Positions 20,607-31,315 of a stretch of DNA of 64,000 bases are shown piece by piece (within the stretch, counting starts at the first letter, position 1; each line of letters opens with the position of its first letter). Made by a program: the position numbers and the translations under genes. A model generated the notes under the pieces. The model had not been told where the DNA came from, ran no database searches, and saw only the letters and a list, made by a program, of their open reading frames with translations. The DNA is taken from NCBI GenBank assembly GCA_004014935.1, contig CP025323.1, positions 3,073,115-3,137,114 of the forward strand, in the 5' to 3' direction. This stretch comes from Saccharomycopsis malanga. Its lineage: Eukaryota > Ascomycota > Saccharomycetes > Ascoideales > Saccharomycopsidaceae.

Positions 20607-22208
20607 ATGACTAATGGCACTGATACCAAAGTGCTGTCGTTCCTATATTGGCTTGAAAATAACGAGGTCACCAAAGGTTCCAATGCTGAAACGGTTTTCC
20701 TATCTCCACAATTGAGAATTGAATATACTACCAATGCAGGCTTTGGAATGTATAAGAGTGAAAATGGCGGTCTAACCAGCAAAGAACCGCTCATTAAGAT
20801 TCCTAAGTCATTGTTGCTTAACCATTTGACATGTATGAAACATATACTCCAGTGGCGAGGAGCATCACAGGACGAAAAGGATGGTTTGCAAGTATTTCAA
20901 AGCTCTGTCTATAAGAACATTGTCATGCCAGAGAAATATTACGATGAGCATATTGCAAGTCTGTCTGACAACTTGGTTTCAAGTATCTATTTGAAGCTCA
21001 CTAGATCTGACTTGTATAGCATGTCGTCTTTCCAATTAGTATCCTTATTCCTTGCAACAGAAAGAAACCGTGGCTCCCAGAGCTTCTGGGCAAAGTATAT
21101 AGAAGTGTTGCCAAGCTCCTTTAGTACTAGCCCACTCTTTTGGGAAATTGTCAGTGATAACAGCTGGCCTGAGCCCTTGAAGATAGCTGAAACCTTGGAG
21201 AAACAGTGGCGTTTTGATATAGAAAAAATGACCCAATTTTATCTTGAAGAAACAGTAAATAGCATACAAGAGCGTGTAGCGGATTGGAAAAAAGTGACAA
21301 TCCAATGCCCTTTAGTAAGGCTTCTACCTGTCCCAATTCAAATGAAAGTTCGTGCTCAATACATTCGTTTTATGAGTGATTATTTGACGGTAGTGAACAT
21401 ATTGGCAAACCGAAATAGCCAACTCACAACGCATGAAGTCCAGACGACTTTACTAACAAAACAAGATTATCTTTGGGCTTGGTTGTGTATAAATTCTAGA
21501 TGTTTGTATATGACTCTTCCTCGCACGCTTTTCCCAGATAAAACTATTGCTGATTGTTTCACACTTTGTCCGTTAGTAGATTTCTTCAATCATTCCGATA
21601 ACAGTCTGAAAAGTTGCAATATTGACATAAATCAATCAACCTTCAGTGTTTATGCTCCCGAAACCACAACATCTTTGGAACCCGAGCTTTACTTTCATTA
21701 TGGTTCTCATCTGAATGAGTTTTTGATGATCGAGTATGGATTTGTCCTATCAAATAATAATCAATGGGAAGCTGTTGATGTTTCGAGTTATATAGACTGT
21801 TTGTTAGACAAGCACCAGAGATTATACTTGGAAGAAATGGGCTATTACCTAGATTATACTTTATCTCATGATGAGGTAAGTTATAGAACTACTGTTGTTC
21901 TCTCTTTACTTTCGAATACTTCCAAGAACAAAAACCAAAATAATGCCTCGCCGAATTTCAAATCAGAACCATACAAGAAGATCAACTTGTTGATCAATGG
22001 TATGATTGATGAACTGCTGTTTGAAAAGTCCAATAACGAGATTTTGGTGGGAGTTTTAAAAAGTTTTATTGGTGATGTTACACTTATCATTGGAGCGCTA
22101 GAGCATGGGGCCCCTTCCAATTTGCAAGCACCAGTAAATTTGATAACCGATTATTATAAATACCAGCTTGAAATATGCCAAAATTGGCTATTGAAATTGA
22201 AAAGTTAA
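20607..22208 (+). CDS. SET-domain protein lysine methyltransferase (RKM1/EFM1, SETD3-like class)
   Basis: The 533-residue protein has the split-SET arrangement of the Rubisco LSMT/SETD3 class. The N-terminal SET core begins with FGMYKSENGG and LIKIPKSLLL (about residues 45-75). A long helical insert (about 85-230) contains LFLATERNRGSQSFWAKYIEVLPSSFSTSP, the family's signature. The catalytic half has PLVDFFNHSDNSLKSC (about 322-337; the NH-S motif binds S-adenosylmethionine) and FHYGSHLNEFLMIEYGFVL (about 370-390; the closing Tyr-Gly-Phe). A helical substrate-binding domain completes the protein. In Saccharomyces this class includes Rkm1, which modifies ribosomal protein Rpl23, and Efm1, which modifies eEF1A; size (585 and 583 aa) does not separate them. 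Which substrate applies here is not decided. Histone activity is not expected. Confidence 0.82.
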   Translation: MTNGTDTKVLSFLYWLENNEVTKGSNAETVFLSPQLRIEYTTNAGFGMYKSENGGLTSKEPLIKIPKSLLLNHLTCMKHILQWRGASQDEKDGLQVFQSSVYKNIVMPEKYYDEHIASLSDNLVSSIYLKLTRSDLYSMSSFQLVSLFLATERNRGSQSFWAKYIEVLPSSFSTSPLFWEIVSDNSWPEPLKIAETLEKQWRFDIEKMTQFYLEETVNSIQERVADWKKVTIQCPLVRLLPVPIQMKVRAQYIRFMSDYLTVVNILANRNSQLTTHEVQTTLLTKQDYLWAWLCINSRCLYMTLPRTLFPDKTIADCFTLCPLVDFFNHSDNSLKSCNIDINQSTFSVYAPETTTSLEPELYFHYGSHLNEFLMIEYGFVLSNNNQWEAVDVSSYIDCLLDKHQRLYLEEMGYYLDYTLSHDEVSYRTTVVLSLLSNTSKNKNQNNASPNFKSEPYKKINLLINGMIDELLFEKSNNEILVGVLKSFIGDVTLIIGALEHGAPSNLQAPVNLITDYYKYQLEICQNWLLKLKS

Positions 22209-22713
22209 ATTTTGAGTTATTATTATAGCTTGAGAATAAATGTACTATATCTGTCAGCCGTTGGGCCAAATTACTCAGTGATAAAACCAAATATTGCGTA
22301 CTTTTATTTGCATGCCTTCCACATGCGAATGCACTACAAAATAGAGGTCCTGATTTATAAAGTACTGTGAAGCGTAGAATGCCTTATATATCTCTACAAC
22401 AAAACAATGTAATCAAATGAGCTCTGTGTATTGAAACAACTCAATTCTCAGTTTAAAAGAAGACCACTATAAAAAAATCAAGAAAATGAGCAAACAAGAC
22501 TAGCGAAAAAACAAGTGTAAAAAACCAGACCAGTGTATATCATCTAAAAGCCGCAGAAATAAAAGTACATAAAATAGTCGAAATCCATAGCACGCTGTGG
22601 TATTTATGGATATGAGAGAACTGAAGTGATACCGGTATTGAAAAGAAAAAGTTGAGCCCTTTGCTTATGACGAACTAATGTTGACAGCAGCAACACACTT
22701 GATTGCCACAAGA
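22209..22713. other. Convergent spacer between SET and Rho-GEF-like genes
   Basis: About 0.5 kb of AT-rich DNA between two convergent genes. It must contain both 3' ends; no gene is visible. Confidence 0.5.
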
Positions 22714-25700
22714 TTACTTGGCACAAGCAGCAAAAGTGTCAAACCATTCTTTCTTTATGTTTCGGCTGGCGAAACTAAGTTTATATAATATTCTACCATC
22801 AAAGTCATAAATGTTGATAGAGTTATGATCGGAGGTGGAATAATCAAATTTGATTCTATCTAGAGGAAGAGGGTTTTCGATGACTTGAAAATACTTCTTA
22901 TCCTTGTAAAATTTGGTTATTAATAACCAGTTAGGAAACAACATAACAAGCCTTTTTTTCTTGTAAATTTTATTTTGACCCTCGTTCACTTTAATAAAGA
23001 TTTCTTCAAATTTGACCAATTTTTTCACGCAACTGCTGAGAAAACTTTTCTTGACAAGCTCTGATTTTGCCTCAGCAATTTCCCAGTGTAAAGCATCAGT
23101 AATGACGTTGAACTTGGCTACGGCGAGCTTAGATTTGAATGATTCTCGTAAAGTAGCGATTTGGTTCAAAATAGCCTCAATTTTAGAGATTTCTATTTTA
23201 GAGTCTATATCCCTGCTTTTCTTTATATTGTCAATAATGAAGTTAAGCAGACCGGTCAAGACATTCAAATTTCTGAGGAAAATCTCCAAAGTCTCCTTGA
23301 GTTGTTGAGGATCCATGTTGAGCCAGATAAGAAAATTAGAAGTTTCCTTTCGTTTTTCCAAATCGAAAAACCAATCAGAATGAACAAGACGCAGGGCATA
23401 TTCCAAATAGATGAAATTAGCTTCGCCTATCCAACTGGTATACAAATCTAGTATATCATACAAGGGAATTTCTTTACTTTTCAAGTTTAAGATCTCCAAC
23501 ATAGGTTTTAGCAAATATTTTTCATGGAAACTTACCAATGGGTTCAAGCAACCAAAAGTATGACGGTAAATGGAATCTTTAGTGTCAGGATAAATCATAT
23601 CTGCATGGACCTCGTCACTAAGGAATTTGAAGCCCCAGGTACGATGTAACTTTTTAGCTTGGAAAATTAAAGTTTCTTCGTTTTTCAATAATTGATAAAT
23701 GAGTTCTTGTCTTTCTATAAAATTCGAATTGTTCAAATTATTAACGGAAATGTCCCATAACCCAGTCCATTTGGCTGGTAATCTGGTGTTGGAATCCATT
23801 ATTTTCATTTTATCAAGGCTAAGCTTCTTTTGATTGACAGAACTGTTTCCTTCATCTTTATCAGATTCATAATCAGATTCATCATCGCTGATGTCACTAT
23901 CTGAGGAGTCTGTATCATCCTCGACATCCGTGTTTTTACTTGTTTCTTCAGGAGCAATTTTTTTCGTCTTCTCCACCAATTGCATCACCAATTGATGGCC
24001 AGGTGGGTCTAAGGGATGATCCAATACGACAGTAATAGAGGACGAACTTGAATCAATAAGATTAATATTTTCAGCAACTATAATCTGCTCGTGTGAAAGA
24101 TATTTGTTATGTCTTGAGGCGAAGCTATCATTTCGATCGATAAACATGGTCATATCTTTATTATTATTGATTTTGAAAATTTCAATGCAATTTCTTGAGA
24201 ATGCAAATAAAGAGTTATTTTTAAAAGCAATGTTTTCGACTATTAAATTGAAATGTATGATGTCAAAACGGGAGATCAAGTCGGTATGACGATTGATAAA
24301 TATACCAAAAGTGGCATATGTTAACAAAAGTTCATTGGGATTACTTGTTTCCAAAATTTTCAAAGGTTTTGAGTTTTTTAAGTTTTCCTCAATTTTCTGC
24401 AAAAACATTCTTTCATCTAAGGAATAATTATTAGCAGAGTTATATAGATAACTAGGGATAATTTGCAATTTCATCAAGGAAATTCTAGAAGGTTCACTTT
24501 TTCTGGAGTTCAACGATTCAGTGTCCAAAGTAGGCTCGTTCAAATATAATTTGAAGAATCCTTGGTTAGTGGAAAGATATATCAAGTTATTAGTATCATT
24601 CAACAATATAATATCATAACAATTTATATCATTCAACTCAAACTCAAAAAATATTTCAAACTCTTTACGCTGGTTCAATTTCAAGATTTTGAAATATGAA
24701 GTGGTGTAATTCATATTGTTAACTTCTAGTCCTTTCTTCTTGATAGTGGCTGGTAAGTAGCGATAAAATAAATATAATTCACCATTGATATACCCATTTT
24801 TGAAGAAAAAGACCTTATGATTACTGATATCATGACCCACCAAATGATAGTTAGGATCAAGAATACTTTTAATGATGTTATTAAAATCAAATTGAACAAG
24901 TTGGTCGCCAGTAAAAACGACTAGTTTTGAAGTGGGTTCAATGAATTCCACTTGTTTGACATTTCTAATCCCACTAAGCTTTTTCCAGTTAAGACCTGTT
25001 CGGTTAATATCATCTATATATAGCCCATTGTTAGTACCAATGAGATGATATGTTTGATTATTATAATTCATGGTAAGAGAACATAAGATTTTCCCCGAAA
25101 TATTATTTGTATTCTTGAGGTTTTTATGTTTATCCAAAGCCATTAAAATCATGAGACTTTCACACTGCTGTAATTTACTCAACTTTTTTTGATGATACAA
25201 AGAGACATCATTATGAACAAAATTAGTGGAGACAGGAATCATTTCAAAAGGATCGATTTTTGCTTTATCCATAAGATAATTGACTTTAGTTTCAGTAATA
25301 AGATTGATCCATTGTTGTTTGAGATTTCTATCTGAAAACTTTAAGGTATATTTGAGGCCGACTTTTCCCTTGTGCAAAAGATGAATCTCATCATTGTGAA
25401 CATCAAAGATCTCTAAAAACTCAATCGGTAACGGATATTCTTTGATAATAAACTCTTTTAAATATATATCCAATTTGCATAACACCAAACAATTATTAAA
25501 TAAAATCAAATAATCTATGGTATTGGAAGTATTGTTGATTTTGTTATGAGTGATAATCTTCAAATTTTTCCATTTAAATTCGATATTACCATTGGTTTGA
25601 CAACTCCAATTGAAACGAGACAAAAAGTTTTTAAATTCACTATTATTATAATGACTATGGCATTGATTCACAAATGTTTGAAGCGAGTTCACTATAATAA

Positions 25701-27471
25701 GAATTTTCTTGTAACTGGTAGACAGCTTTTTATGGGAATGTAGTCTTAATAATTTCTGGAAACAATTCACATAATTGCGTAAATTATCTATAAGATAATT
25801 CGATATAAGCTCTTCATAGGGGAATTTGGACTTGAAGTTATTATTTAACCAATTCAAAAAAATGTTAGATTTTGGATCTTTAAAATATTCCATCTCTAAC
25901 CAAAACTTAGTCACAATCAATTGGTTTATGTATAACTGATAAGTATCTATGATCTTAAACAACCAGGTGTTGATAATAACACATATATTATTAATATTGA
26001 AGAGTCGCAATACTTTATCAGACAGCTCCTTAGCATCCTCATTGACTCCAGAGTTTTGCTTAGATTTGTTTTTGTTCAACTCTTCAAGTAACGGGGTATA
26101 TAAATGTTTTTCACACAAATCTTCCAATTGCTGTAAGGTATTAAAATATCCAAAGAAATCATCATAAACCTCTGCTTTGGTTTCTGGAAACACTATAGAT
26201 TCATCTTGAGAAAATAAAAAGTCATATCCTATGGTATCCCAGAAATCCTTTTTATCATTCTTAGAATTTAACTGTTGGTACTTTATCAACTGATATATGA
26301 GTTCTTGCTTTTGCAAAGACTTTTTATTGATTTTGCCATATTGTTGAGGCTTGAGATTATAATATTCAACCCATGATTTGGCTAGTCTAATATCATACTG
26401 AACTTCGGGATTACAATTATATTTTGTCTTATTGATCTTTTTGTTATTCATGATAGAATCCAATAAAGATTCGAATGACACATTCCGTTTTGGTGACCGT
26501 TGAGGTACTTGTTCTTGTGTTGGTTGGGAATGGTTTGGCTGCATTTGGTGTGGTTGAGAAGGGTATGATTGGGATTGAGAGAAGGAGGAAGATCTCAAAG
26601 ACATTGATAAAGATGCAATATCATCATTGGCAGGATCAGCAATTGAATCGAATGGATTGACTTTATTTTCTTCCGCAGCATTGTCAGACAAAATAGGGCT
26701 ATCTAAAGTAAGGCCGTCCGATTGGGTTTTCTGAGGAGAAGCTTTAGCATGTGTATTAAGAGCAATATTAGGCAACATTGGAGAATTGCTCAAAGAAACT
26801 GGAGATGCCATTTGACTTCTATCACCTCTGAGCAAGCTTTTGTTTTTACGCAAGCTAAATCCAGTGCTTTTAGATCTAAGTAGATTGGGTGTATTTGCAG
26901 CATAAGGGAGCTGAGGATCAGACTGGTCAATATGCTTTTGAGGCAGAACTGAATGCTGTTGTGGCGATGATTGGATATAATTTTGAGGAGCTCGTTGAGT
27001 GGAATAATTCATTGGGGCACCTTTCTGAGCACTATTTTGATAGAAATAAGGCTGCTGAAGTTTCGGTTGATATGGAGCATGTTGAGGAACAGGCAGAGGT
27101 TGTGTAACAGTTGGTTGCTGTTGATAAGTAATATTAGTAGCAGGTTTCTTAGTAGGCAACGTTCTACTTCGCTGAGGAACCATATTATTAGGTATGCCAT
27201 TTGGTGCTCCTCCAACAGGCATCTGCTGGGAAGCAGCAAGATCCATCCGTGGCGACGCAACGCCCTGATAATAAGAGTCACCAGAACCAGTGTTGTAATT
27301 GCCATTCAATGGATAGTTCACCGTAGGCATCTGTGGACTGTTTGCTGTGAATATGGGGGCCCTGGCATTCCTCTTGATGGACCCAGAACGGGAACGGTTG
27401 CCATTTATGGACGCCTTGGAGCTAGCAAGTGCAAAGTCGCTCTGGTTAAGAAGATGGTCATGTGTGTTCAT
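22714..27471 (-). CDS. Large Rho guanine-nucleotide-exchange-factor-like protein (Rom2/Tus1 relative) with duplicated DH-PH-like module
   Basis: This 1585-residue protein starts with about 330 disordered, Q/P/S/N-rich residues. A first DH-like helical region (about 375-600) opens with QKQELIYQLIKYQQ, the place where RhoGEFs carry the conserved ELI-TE helix. A PH-like domain follows at about 640-760 (DYLILFNNCLVLCKLDIY ... NLKQQWINLI, ending with the invariant Trp helix). A citron/NIK (CNH) beta-propeller spans about 785-1130. After an acidic linker (about 1175-1220) a second helical module begins with RQELIYQLLKNEE near 1254, and a second PH-like end (RLVMLFPNWLLITKFYKD ... NIKKEWFDTFAA) closes the protein. 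DH-PH-CNH is the core of Rom1/Rom2/Tus1, which activate Rho1 in the cell-wall integrity pathway. The C-terminal duplicate is not part of that standard layout. The DH domains look diverged, so exchange activity is uncertain. Confidence 0.72.
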   Translation of the reverse strand: MNTHDHLLNQSDFALASSKASINGNRSRSGSIKRNARAPIFTANSPQMPTVNYPLNGNYNTGSGDSYYQGVASPRMDLAASQQMPVGGAPNGIPNNMVPQRSRTLPTKKPATNITYQQQPTVTQPLPVPQHAPYQPKLQQPYFYQNSAQKGAPMNYSTQRAPQNYIQSSPQQHSVLPQKHIDQSDPQLPYAANTPNLLRSKSTGFSLRKNKSLLRGDRSQMASPVSLSNSPMLPNIALNTHAKASPQKTQSDGLTLDSPILSDNAAEENKVNPFDSIADPANDDIASLSMSLRSSSFSQSQSYPSQPHQMQPNHSQPTQEQVPQRSPKRNVSFESLLDSIMNNKKINKTKYNCNPEVQYDIRLAKSWVEYYNLKPQQYGKINKKSLQKQELIYQLIKYQQLNSKNDKKDFWDTIGYDFLFSQDESIVFPETKAEVYDDFFGYFNTLQQLEDLCEKHLYTPLLEELNKNKSKQNSGVNEDAKELSDKVLRLFNINNICVIINTWLFKIIDTYQLYINQLIVTKFWLEMEYFKDPKSNIFLNWLNNNFKSKFPYEELISNYLIDNLRNYVNCFQKLLRLHSHKKLSTSYKKILIIVNSLQTFVNQCHSHYNNSEFKNFLSRFNWSCQTNGNIEFKWKNLKIITHNKINNTSNTIDYLILFNNCLVLCKLDIYLKEFIIKEYPLPIEFLEIFDVHNDEIHLLHKGKVGLKYTLKFSDRNLKQQWINLITETKVNYLMDKAKIDPFEMIPVSTNFVHNDVSLYHQKKLSKLQQCESLMILMALDKHKNLKNTNNISGKILCSLTMNYNNQTYHLIGTNNGLYIDDINRTGLNWKKLSGIRNVKQVEFIEPTSKLVVFTGDQLVQFDFNNIIKSILDPNYHLVGHDISNHKVFFFKNGYINGELYLFYRYLPATIKKKGLEVNNMNYTTSYFKILKLNQRKEFEIFFEFELNDINCYDIILLNDTNNLIYLSTNQGFFKLYLNEPTLDTESLNSRKSEPSRISLMKLQIIPSYLYNSANNYSLDERMFLQKIEENLKNSKPLKILETSNPNELLLTYATFGIFINRHTDLISRFDIIHFNLIVENIAFKNNSLFAFSRNCIEIFKINNNKDMTMFIDRNDSFASRHNKYLSHEQIIVAENINLIDSSSSSITVVLDHPLDPPGHQLVMQLVEKTKKIAPEETSKNTDVEDDTDSSDSDISDDESDYESDKDEGNSSVNQKKLSLDKMKIMDSNTRLPAKWTGLWDISVNNLNNSNFIERQELIYQLLKNEETLIFQAKKLHRTWGFKFLSDEVHADMIYPDTKDSIYRHTFGCLNPLVSFHEKYLLKPMLEILNLKSKEIPLYDILDLYTSWIGEANFIYLEYALRLVHSDWFFDLEKRKETSNFLIWLNMDPQQLKETLEIFLRNLNVLTGLLNFIIDNIKKSRDIDSKIEISKIEAILNQIATLRESFKSKLAVAKFNVITDALHWEIAEAKSELVKKSFLSSCVKKLVKFEEIFIKVNEGQNKIYKKKRLVMLFPNWLLITKFYKDKKYFQVIENPLPLDRIKFDYSTSDHNSINIYDFDGRILYKLSFASRNIKKEWFDTFAACAK

Positions 27472-28249
27472 AAGGTAAGCTCGGTGGATTTGTAAGGCAA
27501 GCGCTATACTGATGGTATTTGATTATCTTATCTTATGATGGCTTGACAAAGTGTTGACTGAAAAGAAACAGCGTGATCGAGTGCGGCGAAAAATCAAAAG
27601 ATACTATACCTTTTTTGCAAAAAAACACTATCAATTACACCTGAGTAGCCCTGGCGTCCTAAAAACAAATGCTAGTCTACGTGAAATGGTTGGATAATAG
27701 AGCGGGTTGCGAAGACAGTGTAAGATCTTGCTTAATTGGTGTACATTACTACTTGTGGGCATACGTAATTATTAAACTCGTTAAGTGAAAACGCACCAAT
27801 AAGGTACACACGGCCCTTAATGAACGGCCCCACAGTAAAAAAAAAAAGTACCTATTGGAAATCTTGATACAAGTCGCGAAAATTCTGAAAAAGGGCCCTC
27901 CTTCCTAACTCAGTCGTGAATGGGGTAGCCCAGGGCCCGCCAGTTTTTAATGTTTCCGCTTTGGGTTGTATTCTTACTGTATTTGCTCTACATTATAATA
28001 TTTGACAGACTCCTGAAGTTGTCCACATTCTTGTATACGCATTATACCTTTACTGTACTACTGTCTGCTTTCGTTTCCTCTTGTCTTTCCACTCTTTGCC
28101 CAGAAAACACGCTATATCACCGATCATCCATTCCCTGCGTACATGCTGTTTCGAAACTGCTCGGCAAGAATAGCGCGCCGCAGGACATCAAGACACCAGA
28201 AAAACATAATCATTACACCAGACCCACCCACTTACCAATAATCTTGGTT
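27472..28249. other. Promoter region of the Rho-GEF-like gene
   Basis: This 0.8 kb spacer lies between two minus-strand genes, so it is the upstream region of the Rho-GEF-like gene. An A12 run lies at 27837-27848. GC-rich words GGCCC occur four times between 27810 and 27940. No gene is seen; the frame at 27950-28261 overlaps the end of the zinc-cluster gene and is not protein-like. Confidence 0.45.
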
Positions 28250-31200
28250 TCACATCACTGAAAATTCCCATTTCAAGTCTTTCACGAGATCTATCCAACT
28301 GAGTTCGTCTTCATGCGATCGAGCCTGTTGTTCTCGTACGGCTCTCCAGATCTCATATACCACTTGCTTCCCTCTCCAATAGCGACTCAAATATGCCTGT
28401 TCAGTCCATGCTCCTTCGTAGAAATCCATCAATTCTTTAAGTCGTTGTTGGAAAGCTGTGTTTTTACCCTCCACCCCAACCATGAAGAAGGCAAAAAAAC
28501 TGGGCCTGAACGTGTGGAACTGCTTGACAGACGACGTGTCTTTCGCAGGACGTAGCACGTACCGTAGAAAATTCAAATGCTCGTAAATTTTCACCAAATG
28601 GAGCTGTAAAAAAGTCAGTGGAATGTCCTTCACGAGTGTAAAGTAATAGATAACTAATGCATGGTAAAACGACCGTACGTTATGATATAGAATCTCATGA
28701 TTGATCGAATGAAACTTTTTCTTTTTTGGATGATTATCAATCTGGTCCTCCTCTTCCTCTATATACAAATCCCATGGTATTTTCCAACTCAATAATGAAT
28801 CCTCAATATCCGCACAAACTTTTGGCAACAGCCGCAAATTGATACTGTTCACCAAAAAATAGAGCTGATGCTTGGTTAAACTCACAATCTGCTGGAACAA
28901 CCTGATCAAAGAAAGCGGAAGTCCCAACAGAAGCTCAAGCATACAATTGATATCGCTGTTGTTTATGGTGTATTTTTTTAAATCAAGTGTCGCCTTTTTA
29001 CCAGTATGGTTGGAAGTAAGTTTATCAGAAGAAACAGCTGACAAAGTTTTAGTATCAGACTTTTGCTGGCCTCTTTGTTCAGCTAATGATTCCATATTGC
29101 CATAGTTGAATAGTACCTGTACAGTAAGTGGAGGTGGATCCTCATCGTCATTTAACTCGTAGTCGTCATTTATATCATAACCCACAAATTCAGAGCTCCG
29201 GTATATATGCGACACCTTGTCTACAAAATTTTTCTGTAATGCCACAGGAATATTAAATTTTGTCATGTTAGTTCCATTCAAAAAATCAAGATGTTTTGTA
29301 GCAAGCATCCTACTCTTTGATCCATCATTCTTGTGACTGTCATACTCTTCATCTTGCAAGATTTTGATTTGGGTTTTGAATAAACTAGATGTCATATCGG
29401 TGTCTGTAATAGGGCTTTGTTCAATATTATTTGTTACCAGTGAACTCCTAAAGGCTTGTTCAAATTTCGATATTTTGAAAACCTCAAAGTCATGGAAGTC
29501 ATAAATCTGAGTAGCATCATAGAAAATCTTACTGATCTTAAGTATTTTTATTAAGTAAAAACAATCTTCCCCAAGAATTTCTTTGTCATTAAGATTATTC
29601 AAGTCTTGGTCCAAAAACTCATCGTATAAATCCTCGTTATAATGTGTGTAATTGAAGCTACTATTCTTATTTGCTGTTTTGTTGGCTTTTTGTAGAAACG
29701 CGATAAGAAACTCTCCCAAATTGAATATTTTGGCCATACAAAGTTCAACCATAGTATTGAAATAGGTTTTGATAACCACATACAAAAGTAGATATTTTAT
29801 CAATGCTGTTAAAGTTTGTACTTTGCTCAAGTTTGTAAATAACTTTTCAAGTTTCCTTTCTCGCTCATCTGGGGTGGTGATGGCATATATATCGTCATCC
29901 AAAATAGCAGAAAGAATGTTTCTAATTATGTAGCTGCTTAAAGATGACAAACATGACGAAAGCTCTAAATCTTTATGCTGTTTACTACTACGATGTAAAT
30001 TAAAGCTAGACATGGAAAGGACTAGAAATATTAAAGAGGCTTTCAGGAGTATGATGTAACTGCTTGAGTCCAAGCCTTTCGTACCGTTTTTCACAACCTT
30101 ACCAAGCATTCCGAGATATACGTCAGAATCAAACGTGAAATCGTGGACAATAGGCAATAGCTCATTTCGCCATATAAGGGCTTCCCAAAAATTAAAGCTG
30201 CTAATATTATAGTTGCACAACTTTTTCACTACATTCACAGTAAAATTTTTGACAAGACTTTTAAACAAAGAGTATTCTAGTTCAACACCTTCGTTAATAT
30301 CACTAATCCCTCTTTGAAAAAACCCCAACTTCTGCAATCGAGCCAAAATAGACTCTATGTCATCATATGGTCCGTTAAACTGGTAATCTAGAACTTTCTT
30401 GTCATGCCTTACTCTTTCAGCCATCTCGACTGCTGAATAATTGGCATTTTTTGTGAAATTATAGCCCAAAGTAAAACTATCTACTAATGACTGGTCTAAC
30501 CATTTTTTAAAATAGATGACATACCTATTCTGTGTTTCAGTCTGTTGTTCAGAGATTAAAGGTTGTTCCTGGGCAGTATCTACTTTTGGGAGCTTAATAT
30601 GTTGTTTCACAGTGCTGCCTAACTTTTTTTTCTTCTCTTCGTCAAGCCGCTGTTGCTCATTCAATCCAAAAAAATCAGTATGCAGGTTGTAAAGCTGCAA
30701 AAGCCTGGAGTTACTTTTGTTCATAGTCTCCGGATTACTGATAATACTTTTCATAGACCAATCAATAGGCACTTTCCTGGAAGGTTTATGTTTGAATACC
30801 GAAAAAGGCCCTGTGACCAATTGCGCATTGTTTGAGAGCTTCAGAGGACTTAGTTTAAGACCAGCTATACATGTTTCTATGACTTCAGAAGACATATAAG
30901 GCTGGGGCCATTTGACAAAGCCGACTTTGGATCGTTTATGACTACTCTTGCCCATTATTGGCAGCATATCAGGAAGCAACGGCTCTCTCTGCGTAGCCGT
31001 AGTAGTTATTAGTTCCATTGCATTCGGCAAACCCTCGTTATTGGAATCATTGCGGAGTGCTTTGGAAGGATCCTTGGATAATGTCATGGTCTGGCACCAT
31101 GTTAGACGAAGTCCATAATCACAGGGTGTACGTTGACGCTTGCACTTTAGACAGATTGGCCTGGTCATATCACAGCGGACCTTTCTAGTTCGGCAGGGCC

Positions 31201-31315
31201 AGCATCCCGTAAAAGATCTCGTCTTTGGCTTCCTTGGCTTATCAACCCTATAAGTATTGAGCAAGACCCGCTGCTCATTATTATTGTCCCCTAGTGAGAA
31301 GCTCTTTCGTTGCAT
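28250..31315 (-). CDS. Zn(II)2Cys6 transcription factor, Arg81-type
   Basis: The 1021-residue protein carries a complete N-terminal zinc cluster with cysteines at 38, 41, 48, 55, 58 and 65 (C-x2-C-x6-C-x6-C-x2-C-x6-C), in the context SFTGCWPCRTRKVRCDM. The cluster is followed by DYGLRLTW, close to the GYDIKLRW that follows the cluster in yeast Arg81 and relatives. The rest is long and mostly helical, as in fungal-specific transcription-factor middle regions, with the conserved-looking end (LRYVLRPA ... WTEQAYLSRYWRGKQVVYEIW) near residues 930-995. Acidic patches near 750 may serve in activation. Arg81 controls arginine genes with Mcm1 and Arg80, but several CUG-clade factors share this cluster, so target genes are not assigned. 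The protein ends with WEFSVM. Confidence 0.78.
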   Translation of the reverse strand: MQRKSFSLGDNNNEQRVLLNTYRVDKPRKPKTRSFTGCWPCRTRKVRCDMTRPICLKCKRQRTPCDYGLRLTWCQTMTLSKDPSKALRNDSNNEGLPNAMELITTTATQREPLLPDMLPIMGKSSHKRSKVGFVKWPQPYMSSEVIETCIAGLKLSPLKLSNNAQLVTGPFSVFKHKPSRKVPIDWSMKSIISNPETMNKSNSRLLQLYNLHTDFFGLNEQQRLDEEKKKKLGSTVKQHIKLPKVDTAQEQPLISEQQTETQNRYVIYFKKWLDQSLVDSFTLGYNFTKNANYSAVEMAERVRHDKKVLDYQFNGPYDDIESILARLQKLGFFQRGISDINEGVELEYSLFKSLVKNFTVNVVKKLCNYNISSFNFWEALIWRNELLPIVHDFTFDSDVYLGMLGKVVKNGTKGLDSSSYIILLKASLIFLVLSMSSFNLHRSSKQHKDLELSSCLSSLSSYIIRNILSAILDDDIYAITTPDERERKLEKLFTNLSKVQTLTALIKYLLLYVVIKTYFNTMVELCMAKIFNLGEFLIAFLQKANKTANKNSSFNYTHYNEDLYDEFLDQDLNNLNDKEILGEDCFYLIKILKISKIFYDATQIYDFHDFEVFKISKFEQAFRSSLVTNNIEQSPITDTDMTSSLFKTQIKILQDEEYDSHKNDGSKSRMLATKHLDFLNGTNMTKFNIPVALQKNFVDKVSHIYRSSEFVGYDINDDYELNDDEDPPPLTVQVLFNYGNMESLAEQRGQQKSDTKTLSAVSSDKLTSNHTGKKATLDLKKYTINNSDINCMLELLLGLPLSLIRLFQQIVSLTKHQLYFLVNSINLRLLPKVCADIEDSLLSWKIPWDLYIEEEEDQIDNHPKKKKFHSINHEILYHNVRSFYHALVIYYFTLVKDIPLTFLQLHLVKIYEHLNFLRYVLRPAKDTSSVKQFHTFRPSFFAFFMVGVEGKNTAFQQRLKELMDFYEGAWTEQAYLSRYWRGKQVVYEIWRAVREQQARSHEDELSWIDLVKDLKWEFSVM

